From a virus: a stretch of DNA of 22,217 nt. The stretch spans positions 1 through 22,217 of the IMG/VR virus record IMGVR_UViG_3300006324_000015, one strand, 5' to 3'. Positions 1 to 12,200 of the stretch are shown piece after piece. The position numbers and the translations under genes are program-made. Under the pieces are notes generated by a model. That model did not search any database, was not told the DNA's origin, and saw nothing but the letters and a program-made list of their open reading frames with translations. Position 1 is the first letter of the stretch. Each line of letters begins with the position of its first letter.

Positions 1-285
1 CCACTTAGGCAAATGATTGAAACCATACTTACTTTTCTTCAGCAACAACACAGACTCTCTCTCCGTTCGAGAAAGATCAATAATGTTCTGGTCGGCGTGA
101 AAAAACGCCAACCAGAACTGATGGGCAGCAACCAAAGTCGTCCACCCAATCTGACGGGCCTTCAAAGTTAGCGAATACCTATTTCTTTCCCAGTGCGTGA
201 CAGCTTCCGCTTGAGCTTGACGTAAAGAAAAAAGAATACGACCGTGAGCAGGGTGAGCAATGTGCCAATAGTTCTGTAAAAAATA
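1..285 (-). CDS. terL: Terminase large subunit, N-terminal ATPase fragment (partial at both ends)
   Basis: This is an open frame running off the left edge, in a different minus-strand frame from the giant gene it overlaps. It translates to about 95 residues that read like the start of a terminase large subunit, the motor that packages DNA into the phage head. Visible features are NYWHIAHPAHGRILFSLRQA, then LTLKARQIGWTTLVAAH as a variant Walker A (P-loop) region, then NIIDLSRTERE and KKSKYGFNHLPKW. This pattern is typical of terminases of siphovirus or other non-T4 type; T4 gp17 has a different local sequence (SRQLGKTT). GC is about 46% by hand count over 1-270, against about 30% just inside the giant gene. 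The frame can be traced back to a GTG at 348 just after a TAA (352-354), but that part is AT-rich, lacks a ribosome binding site and is the giant gene's own sequence. The terminase start is therefore missing. Confidence 0.8.
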
Positions 286-3200
286 TTTCTCCTGTATATC
301 TTGTATATCCTTTAGTTGTGTCTGCAACGTTTTTAAAAGTATATTCACTCGTTAATGCTTCAACATCGCTAATAGTAATATAAATCTGACTTGGTCGTAA
401 ATCCATAGGCCACTTTAACGAAATCTTTTGCTTACTTGCATTACCAGTAAACGATTCAGTTTCTTCAAGAGTTGTAATTAAAAATGTTCCTGTAACCCTA
501 TCAAATCTTGATATAATATGAGCATTACGTACTTTTCCATTACCAAGTTTAGCAGAAACAACAGCCGGTACACCGCCATCAGATTGTGTTCCATTAACTG
601 CAACTGTTGGTGCTGATAAATATCCTGAACCAACATTTGTTATTTTAATGTGTGTAATTTTTCCACCTGTACCAATGTATGCTTGTGCTTTAGCACCTGT
701 TCCGCCGCCACCACTTAATGTAATGACAGGAATCTCAAGATATTTTGTTCCACCATTTTTAATCTGGATCTCTTCAACTTCATAACCTAAGTTATCTTTC
801 CAATGTTTATTTGGATAATTTATAAGTCCAGGATCTACACCATATAATGCATCATCTTTAACTTTTAATGACGCCGGTATAATTCTTCCAGCTTGTATAT
901 CATAAGCTGGAGGTAAATCAAAATCTGTTGTTACTGATTGAGTATTATCTAATTTTGTATAAGAAGTTAAATATTCTCTAATTTTAGTTTTATACGGTTT
1001 AGTTTCTTCAATAAATTTTTCATAACTTGGAAGATTATCATTTTGGAATGTAATTTTTTCAGCTAAATCTCCAATGTTATGTTTTGCTTTAAGGAAACTT
1101 GTTTTAAATGCCCAGTCAACAAATTTTTGTTCAGAAAGCACATAACGTAAACTTGACAAGAATAATTTATTATATTCAACTGCAAGATCATTTATAAAAA
1201 TATCATCACGTAATGCTTCTAAGATTAATCTAAATTCATGAACTGGTTGATTATCATAATTAGATGTATCATAACTTAAACTATCATAACCTATATACCA
1301 ACCTTGATAATTATATAAACTTGAAGAAAACTGTATTGTTCCGTTTTCCCTACCAATTGTTTCATAATTTGTAGTATAATCTACATCAGGAACATCATTG
1401 ATTTTTTTCAATAGTAACCAACCACCTGAACCAACTGTTTTAATTTTAACAACATCACCTAGAGTATCGTCTAATGCAGTTAGTTGATAACTTTCATCAA
1501 TTAAATAATCTACCTGTGTAAACTTATTATATCCTGTTGCGTACCAGTTAGCATAATGCCAATATGCAGGAACATTAAATGCCTGACTATCTGTTCTTTC
1601 CCATAATTCAGATACAGAATTATAAGCATGAATAGACCATTTGTCACCAATACTTTCGTCTGCTTTAATAAGTGTGCTATATTTTCTAACTGTTAATTCT
1701 GTATTTAAACTATACTCTCTACCAGAGTGTTTTACAGTTACAGTAGAAATTTTTCCTAAAGTATCAATTGTTATAATAAGTTCAGCACCTTGCCCGTTAC
1801 CTACTTTACTAAATTGGTATGTTGGTGCTACTTTATAACCTCTACCAGGATCAGCAATATCAACTCTAGCTAATCTACCATTTTCCCAAATAGGTGTTAA
1901 GACTGCTTGTTTAACATTTGCAGTACCAACAAATACTATTTCTGCATAGATATCAACAGCTTGATCAAATTTGCCAGAATTAATAGTTGGCATTGGATCA
2001 ATTGTACCCAATTTATTAAGATCGTATTCATCAACAATAATATGTTGTATAAGAACTCTATTAACTCTTTCAATAAGTTGTTTTACTGCTTCAAGTCTGT
2101 TTACAAACCAACTTTGTCGTGGTCTATTTAAAATACCGTATTTTTCTTTTACACTTAACTCAGGATTCGGAACTGCTCTATAATTTGTGTCCCAACCAAT
2201 TAAACTATCAAACCACTTACGTTCTACATCTGCTTTTGGCTTACTAGTTTTTAATCCTTCACTTATAAGTTGATATTCATTATGAATATTAGTATAAACA
2301 GGAATAGTCCAGTAGCGGAAATTAACTGCTGAATCATTAGCAGTAAATAATGCATCACAATTATACAATGCAAATCTACTATCACTATACAATGCCGCAT
2401 ACTTATAACCTTGAGCTTTAGGATCTTCAATTAATTGTGCTACATCATATGCACTTGTTTTTCTCCAATCCATAGAAGGAATATGTTTTTTATTTTTAAC
2501 CCAATAATAATACTGAGTTGAAAAACTTTGTGCTTGTTTGTTATAAATTTGTCTTGTTGATAATGTACTATCATCAGCAAACTTAGGTTGTCCACTAATT
2601 CCTTGTGCTAATCCTTCTTCTGTATCTGCTAATTCTGACCATTCAGATGGTTTAAGTGTTGTTTCAACCCATTCATAAATATCAATTGACGCTCCTTTAA
2701 ATAACTTACCCCAAGTTGCTGTTTGATAAATTATACTTCCTTGATAAGGATTATGATATTTTGCCGTACTTAAATCCCACCATATTTTTCCAACATAATT
2801 TTTGCCCCAGGCCGCGGATTCATCAACAACAGATATTGTTCCACCTATTGTATATGTTGCTGGGTCATATAATGTTTTAAAAGCAATTTCTTCTTCGGCA
2901 CTACCTGCAATTTTTCCTTGAACTGGGTCAATATAATCTATTTGGCTAGTAAGTACATTCTTTGAAGTATTATAAACAAATACACCTTTAAATTTTGATA
3001 CATCAACTTGATCAAGTGGGTATCGTAATGTTTGCCATGACAAAACATCTCTATTACGTCTAAAATCAATTATAGTTCCCTGATAATTGTCTCCAGGAGT
3101 AGTAGTTAATTCTGGCATTGAAACATAAACATGATTATCTGTAAATAATAAATAATCACCGAAGCGTCTTGTTACAGGATTATTATAAACAAATTTTTCA

Positions 3201-6200
3201 CTATAAAGTAATGTATCATTAAATCTTTGGAAAATAAGAACTTGTCCACTATCTTCATTTGAAGTTTTATACTGAGTAAGATTATTATCAAACGATGTAG
3301 GTAAAACTGTAGTATTTGCATCAAATGTTGTTGTTGATATAAGATCACCACCACGTGATGAAACAGCTAAATTATCTTTATCAAAATCTAATGTTGCTCC
3401 GAATCTTTCTGCTACATCGTTTTCTGGACTATAAAGTGTTTGTGACCATATGAAGCTACCCGCTACTTGCCTATACACATAAACAGCACCATTGTTAGTA
3501 TCTATTTCATCTTGTAATGGGGCTCCAACTGCAACTATAGTTCCATCATCTGAAACTGCAATAGCATTTCCAAACCCTATACCTGCTTTAGGTGTTACTA
3601 TTACTTGACTAAATTCATAATGACCGTTGTTTATTCTGTATATAAGAACTTTAGGATCACTATCAGTAAACTCAGCTACAACAACTAAAATGTTTCCATC
3701 TTTATTAATTGTAAACGGAGTAGCAAAACCCGTTAATGTAGTATGATCTACAATAGTTTCGTCGTCAACTGTTAACCCTAAATCATTAGGAACATATCCT
3801 ACATAATCTATATGACTTGATAATTGTGTCCATAACGATGAATCAAATGCACCAGCTGGTAAATTAGTTTTACTTTGATAAAAATACTGTTGATGTAAAA
3901 CAATATCATTTTCAAAATATGCTACAGTATCACTAAACACACCTTTATAATTTTTATCTTTGCCAACTGCATAATCATATGATATTCCATCAGCATCAGT
4001 ACCATGATTATAAAAATATACCCTACCAGCAGTTCCAACTGTACTACCATCATATTCTACGCCTGAACTTACATGAAGATAATGTAACTTACTATTTGTA
4101 GCAAATTCTAATTGCTTACCGAAGTATTTGAAACCAAAAGTATTACTATCCTCTTCGGCCGCATACTCAGAAACATATCCATGATTTAACGAATACTCAC
4201 CATTGGCTGTTTTATCATAAGTTAAAATTATTCCTTGGTTAACATAAGCACTTGCCACACCTTCAGTATGGGCCTGAATATTAAATGTTTGTACCCAGTC
4301 TTTGTTTAATGGTGTTGGATAATTTGGTATTCTAGAAATTCCGCTAACTGTACTGCTAGAATAAAAATGTACTTCTAACTCGTTTTGAAAAGCCGGCGAA
4401 GTAACAGGTAACTGAGACGAATCCGTGTTTTTAATAACAACCATTTTACCTGCAATCGATGAATCCATATCTGCATGATCTAATCTCCCTGATAAACGAT
4501 TAACACCAGAACTAATAGCATCTTTAATACTAAGAGTACTACTAGCACTATTATTAAATCCGAAGCTAAATGTCCCTACCCTATCTTTTACATAAAGGCG
4601 GCACGTTAATAATTGTTCTTGTAAATACGTTACTTCGGCTGTAGCGCCTGTGGTGTCATCAATAATAATTTCACCTACTTGAGGAATATAAGGATTTCCT
4701 AAATTGTCAAAATTTGTAAATGTAACATCAATAAATCCACTCCATAAGTCATATACAGCATGAGCTGAATTTACATATGAAAATGTTAAACCTAATGATG
4801 CAGGATCAAATACTGAGATAGGTGCAACACCTCCTCTAATAGTATTAAGCCACATTGTAAAGTTATCTGTTACATTAAGAGTATCTGTAAAAACTTTTGC
4901 TCCTCTTATAAACCAAAGCTCACTTAAATTAGGCAATCCTTGTTTATCATAATAACTTAAATGACCTAAACGACCGCCTCTGGTAGGATCAAGAACTAAA
5001 CTTAATGCACGAACATCATCCATTGTATTACCAAAGACAACAGGTGAACGTGATTCAGCTTGAGTAATAAAATCTTGTCCTATAAGATTAGGTATTGAAA
5101 TCTGTTGAGCTGACGTAACTGTTGTAGTAAATGCTGGAATCCCATCAATCTTCCACCAACCGCCAAATGTGTCTGCCGCTGAAGCTGGTCTAATTAATTC
5201 AAAGTCTCCACAACTTACTGCATTGTAGAAAAGTTCACCAGTAGGATCAAATGCACCACTAACATCTGTCATATAAATTATTGATTGACTAACATTTTCA
5301 ATTCGAATATATGCTATTTCACCAACCGCAGTATCTGATGATAATGAATCACCAACTGTTGGAATACGTATTAAATTATCAATGTACAATACTGCATCAA
5401 TTTTATTTGCAATAACTTTCTGTCCTTCAAGTGCCGCAACACCTGGACCTGTATTCCCCCAAGGTAAAACACCATTTGGATAATTTTGTGAAAATTCGTT
5501 CCAATTAAGAACTACTTTATCACCATCTGTTGATCCTTCATATTGTGCAAGTGGGGCTCTAATTAATACGTGATCTGTAGAAACATCTATTCCATAGTCA
5601 CCTCTTATAGCGTAAACTATAGTAGGGTATGAATTATTACCTATATCATAATTTGCTTCTTCTATAAACGATGTTGACCAAAAACTTGGAAACGTTAATG
5701 CACCGGTTGCCGCTGAGATTGGAAATTGTGCTTCCCAGGTTGTTTCTGAATACTTAACAATGTCTCCAGCAACATAAGGTAATCCTCCATCAAAGTCGCC
5801 TTTGAATTTAGTTTTTACATAACTGGCATTTGGAGCGCCAATAACTAAATGATCTCCATTATCAGTTAATGCAATACTAGAACCAAATTTTCCTGGTCCT
5901 GTATAAAGTCCATTAGGTGCTGAAATTGTTTGTCTATGATAATAATCTACATTATCTGCAACTCTATTAAAAACATAAACTTTTTCTTGCTCACTTGCTG
6001 ATGCAATTAAAATAGTATTTCTTTCATCAGATGCAATAACTTTACCAAATAAATGATCTTCCCCAGGTGCTAAATTAGAAATTAATTGGTGTGAACTATA
6101 TGTTGGTTTATTTTGTAGTACGATCCACTTACCAGTATCATCATCATCAACCCAAATTAATTCACCTACTTGTAATTCACTATTAATAATTCTAGTATTT

Positions 6201-9200
6201 GCATCTGCCATAGAAGCAACTCTAGCCGAAACAAATTTTGTAATAAATCCTTGTTTTGTAGTATCAAAGTTTTCTGATAGTTCTACATCTGGAGTTTCAC
6301 CATTTGCATAACAAATTATAGTATCTAATGATACACTTTTAACTTTAAAGAATTTTTCAATTGGTTCAGCTTCGTCCTGGCCGACATCAAGAATACCTAT
6401 AATATCATTAGCTTCGTATCTTGCTTGTGTCTTAAGTTGTAATGTAGTTGTCCCAGCTGTAGTATCTGAACTTACTGCTATAACATTATCTGTTGTTCTA
6501 ACATATTTGACAACATCCCAAGTTGTTCCTCGTAATCCTACCCATACATAATCGCCAACATTTAAATCAGAAATTGTTGCATCTAAAATATCATCAAACT
6601 TTGCAACTGTTAATTTAACATCGTCTTCATTAACAAACCCTGCTGTCTGAATGTACTCAAGAAATGTTGAACGGTTAGGAAATGGTTTATGATTATAATT
6701 GTTAGGTTTAAGATAAACTTCAAATGGTCTTAGACGATAAATTAAATCAGTTTCTAGTCCTGACACAGTATCAACTAATTCTACTGGTTGCGGAGATAAC
6801 TTAAATTTAGCTTCGTCTAATTTAAATTCTACTTCATCAAATCCATCCGATGAACCATATTGTCCTAACTTAACAGCCCATTCTTCATAAAAGTCAATAC
6901 TGTCTTTGTCTGCACTACTTAAAGCATCAAATAATTTTGTTAAACTATTTTGTGTCCCTTTGTCTTGAATATATCCTTGATAAAACTTATACTGACTAAC
7001 ATCATCTTGAATAATATTTGCAAGATAGTCTCTCTTTTGATATCCAATAAGATGTTGTGCTATTCTTTGTTGTTCTGTATCGAAATTATCAGTATCTAAA
7101 TCATAAAAATCTTTAAATTGTTTTGCTTTATAGTCTAGATTGGGGATTAATTTAGCTTCTGGTTTAGCTGTTAGTCTTTCCCACTTAGACGAATCAAAGT
7201 TTTCTGTACCAGGACTTTTTGTTATAGAAATATAATAAAATTCTTTATATTTTACTGTATCACCTAAAACATAATCTTGATAAGATTTCCATTCATTAAT
7301 AATAGCATTATCATAAACGAATCCTGGAATATTTAAAGAGCCTTTCCAGTCATCAGTTCTATAACCTAAAACTTTAATTCGTTCTTGTCTATACCCTGGT
7401 TCTAAATCAAAAATAATATCATTAAAAACTGTATGGTTGTCAATTAAACAAACGTGCTCTTTTTGTATTAAGGGTAGCTTAACAGCATATATACCATCAG
7501 CAGTATTTTGCGTAGTTATTTGAAATTCATTATCGTTACTTCTATAAATTTTAGCAAATTCAGAATCTAATTTACGTCCGTCTGCTCTTAGAAGTGTATA
7601 GTCATGAAAATTATCAAAGATATTATCAGAAACATAATAATCTCTTTTAAATTTTAATCTATTACCAGCAGGACTTAAAGATATAACACTATCTTCACGC
7701 CAATTTTGTGTAGTCCAGAATAAAAATTCTTTAGCACTTAACTCCCAATTTTCAATTACATTAATTTCAGGATTAAAAAAGTTAAAATCAAATCCTTGTG
7801 TTTCTAACCACTTACCATAACCTAATAAAAAGTCAACAACTTCTTGAACAGTTGTTAATAAAGTACCATAAGCTAATTCTTTTGTGCTATTAATAATATT
7901 CGGAGAAAGATCAAACTGACGTCTAAAGAATGCTTCCCTACCTCCAGTAACTGGTAACTCAATTAATCTAGCAAAAAATTGTTGTTGAAATGTTGTTGAA
8001 CTAGTATGAGCTTCTTTAACTCTATAATAATCATTATTAAATTGAACTGTTTGTCCAAGTACATATACTTGATTTTCTGTCCAGTCAAGAAAGGGATCAG
8101 TAACGCCGCCAATTTTTACAACAGGATCATCTGATAACTCACGAGCCGCAAAATATTTAAAATATGGATTAGTTTTATCATATCCTTTTATAACAAATCC
8201 TGCTGGTCTTTTTTCAATCATAACTCCGCTATAACTTACTAAATCAACTACCGAACTTTTATTTAAAAATATCTTATAGTTTTCATCAGGAACAAAAACA
8301 TTACCTTCATTAAATGGAGATCTACTGTCTAATACTAATTTAAATTTGTCTTTATGAGTAAATCCTGCAACCTTAAACCCTATCTGATTTTTTACAGATT
8401 TTAATGCAGTTGTATAATCACTATACGTACCTAATGACTCTGAATTAATATAATCACAAATATAATTAACTAATCCTGAAGTGTTAACTCTATCTTCATC
8501 AGTTATTACCATAGGAAAGATTAAATCTTTTAATCTAAGTCTTTTATCAGTTTCACTATAAATGATTTCTTTTGCTGGATTTCGAATTATTCGTGATCTA
8601 TCAAATCCTAATCCCATAATTTTAGTTGGCTGATTAAGAATCCAACTACAAATAAATGCGAATGGATATTCACTACTTCTGCGCCAGGCTGTTTCTGTTG
8701 GTGCTTCGTCCCCAAATACAAATTCTTTATTTGTTAAAACAAGAACATAATTTTTAGCAAAGTTACTATCTAATGGACTTAATAAATTACCTTCACCATC
8801 AACTGGAATATGCTTTGTAATATCTTTTCTTGCATACGCTGTAAGATATTTTAATGCTTTACCAGGTTCTCTAACAATTCCATCTTCAATATCTTGCCAT
8901 AAAATTTTATTTTCTCTAGTATATGGCGCTGGTCCGTAAACTGTTTTCCACCATGTCGGTTCAATAGTATAACCTAGAATTTCCCAAGGATGGGTATGCG
9001 GACGATCAGTATCAAAGGCTTCTTTATAAACACCTCTCCAATACCCAGGTAATTGTTTACCACTTGGTGCCGTCATAGCACTATAATTAAATGTAAAACT
9101 ATTTGACCTTACATAAAAATCATGATCTGTATAATCTATATTGCCAACATTTTCTAACCAAGCTACAAAGTCTGTAATTAATGCTTTATCTCTTGCCCAT

Positions 9201-12200
9201 TTTGTAAATTTTGTATCTCTTGATTCACCGCCAATAAATTCATGTATATCTAAAATAGTTGAATCATACTCTGATTTTATATTGTTAAAAATTCTTTGTT
9301 CTAACTCTAACAGTAAGTCATCGCGAAAATCACCAAAGCAAACAAATATGTTACCGTCGTGTCCTTGAATAACTTCTGTTGGTACTTGGTAAGTGTTATC
9401 AATATATTTTATGGGTTTATATTTTGGATATAAACCTAATTTAGTAGGAGTTGGTGGAATATAACTTCCATCAGTAGTTTCATATTCATAAATTTCAATA
9501 ATATCATCAACGACTTTAGTTGCTGTAATTGTTACAAAGCCTGGATGGTCTGTTTCAAACTGATAATCTATACCATGATATAATTGTACTTTATTTTTAT
9601 AAATGTAAACTGCTTTATCTGATAAAGCACTTAAATTAAAATCACTTGACAATGCAAAAAATTGTGTATCTTTATCTTTTACAGTATGACTTGTTTTAGT
9701 ATATGTTCCTATACCCATCATATCGCTAAAGAAAAACGGCATATTATTAGTTTTATCTTTAACTACTGCCTGCATTACTTTTTCAAAATGAGGTACTGTC
9801 TCTCCTGTAAATCCTACAGTATTTGCTTTTTGAAGAAATACTCTTCTAAATTTTCCATACTCATTACTAGCATATCTAATTGCTTTAATAATATTTGCAT
9901 TAGTATCAGTAATATGATATAAAGCAAGATCTACTTGTCCGCTATGTTGTACAAAGCGACGACCATATGGAGCAAGATTTCCTATATCTCTTAAATTATT
10001 CATACCAGGCATTGAACCTAAAAACTCATCATTATATTCACTCAATGAATGAACATGATCGTTAACTTCACCTAATGTAAAAGTAAGAACATTATCATTT
10101 AATGGATTTCGTTCTAAGTTATGCGGTATTTCATAATACCCGTTTTCATTTTTCTTTGTAGCACTATTAGATAGAATTTTAACTACATCATCTTTTACTA
10201 ACTCTTTAATAAACGTAACATAAGCTACACCATTAATTCTATTAATTGCAAAATCTGTTATATTAAATTTTCTTATGTTATTAACATACACTCTTAACCA
10301 TAAATCATTTAAGTCACCACTACGATCATAAACATCAACAGCAAAACTATTTGTTTGATTAGAAACAACATATTGTCTTACCACGTGTTGTCTACTATTT
10401 TTAATAGCTTTAATCCATCCTGACGTATATGTAAAAGTACTAATATCACTATACTCTTTTAATAATGTTACATCAGTATTTCCTTTTACTTCTGCATTAT
10501 TTTGTTGATAGGTATATGTACCACCTAATAAATTAAAATCAAATAAAATATCTCCTGAATTTTCTAATGCTCTATAACTTAACGAAAATCCTAACTCTGG
10601 ATCTTTAACTTCACCAGCACCTACTTTATAACTAAAAAGTTTATTTCCAACAAATGTTGATGATGGGTAATAAGTTATGTCCGATAATGAATAACCACTC
10701 TTATCAAATAAATCAAATAAAGGCGGTTGGTTTGCATCAATTTTATCTTGTCCAGCTTTCCACTCGGTACCATTATAATACCACATCTTACCTTTATACT
10801 CATCACCGTTTCTAACTAATACTGTTTCGTTTTCAATTGGGGTTGTATCTGTTTCTTCAATAAGACTAATTTGTCTTATAAGATTATGTGTAATAAATTT
10901 TACTTTAAAAATTTTTCCTGATACTCTACTATCAGGATCAGCAGTAAACAATACACGCATATTGTCAACAATATCTACACCATCAACATTATACCCTATT
11001 GCACCTTCAACATTTGAAAACACATCATTAGTAAATGTATCTAATAAATCAATATCAGCTTTAGCACTAGTACCAAAATTATGTAATTTTAATCCTGCAC
11101 TAAATTCAATAATAGGACGTTTTGCTCTATAATCTTGATCTAGTTCTGGAGGTGTACCTGTAAGTGTTGCAGACAGTTCAATAACTTCTCTATGAAACCA
11201 TCTGTTATACCTTGCCCAAGGATTTCTACTTTTAGATGCTTTATTAACTACAAGATAATCTTTTACTCCTGCAAAACTATTAGCATTACTATATGGTAAC
11301 CTATCAAATCCTACGCTGTCAAACAAAACAGGTTTATCTGTTGCATACGTAGCCGGAATTTCTAAATCTTTTTCATTAATTAAAGTAATTTCAGTTCCAA
11401 CACCTTCAATATACCATTCACCAGTAGCATATTTTGTAGGAGTTACTGTTCCTTGGAAATAAACCTTTAAACCATTTGAAAAAGCTATTCCACCAGTACT
11501 TGTATAAGTTTTTTTACCTAAAATTTCAGCTTCTACATCTATTTCTGTATTATCAACTGCATCTGCAATTTGTATTAACCCACTTGCATTAATATCATTT
11601 CCATTTACATAAAATAATGTATCAGGTGCATTATCAGGAATTGTCCAAGTAATAGTTCCAACATCAACTGTTTGAGTACTATCATCTAGTCCTGTAGTAA
11701 ACAATAAACTAGGATCTAATGAACGTGCAGTTCTAAATGTTAGTGGCATTCCTACTGCATCAATCTCAAAGATATATGTTTGTCCTCTAAATAATTTTAA
11801 TGTTGGATTGGATGTTAATCCATCAGGTGTGAAAATATAACTGTTATTATCTATATTATCTTTTTTAGTTACTTTATACGTGCTTATAACATCTTTAGCA
11901 TTACCGGCAATACCTATTCCTATTGGACCACCTGGAAGCCAATAATATTCTCTAAAATTTACAAACTTGTCCCAATCAATATGCGGATTCCAAGCATAAT
12001 ATTCAGTACTATTAAGTTTACTATGATTATCTACATTACCACCGAACGCTTTTATTTGATTAATATAATCATTGTAGTCTTTATAAAACTTTACATTATC
12101 TAAAGTATCTTTAACAACTACGCCGGGTTCAAATTGATAACTTTCTCTAGCCGTAGTATGTTCTTTAATATAAACATCATTAGCTTGATATGATTTAGCC

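Noticed and set aside
286-348. GTG at 348 as a start for the terminase frame
   Set aside because: It lies right after an in-frame stop but has no ribosome binding site, and the 286-348 part is the AT-rich coding sequence of the giant gene read in another frame. The open stretch is by chance.
1641-2183. Three overlapping rightward small frames
   Set aside because: All are antisense to the giant gene and lack starts with ribosome sites.
9662-9922. Cysteine- and isoleucine-rich rightward frame that looks like a membrane protein
   Set aside because: It is antisense to the giant gene; its hydrophobic look comes from AT-rich codons read in reverse.
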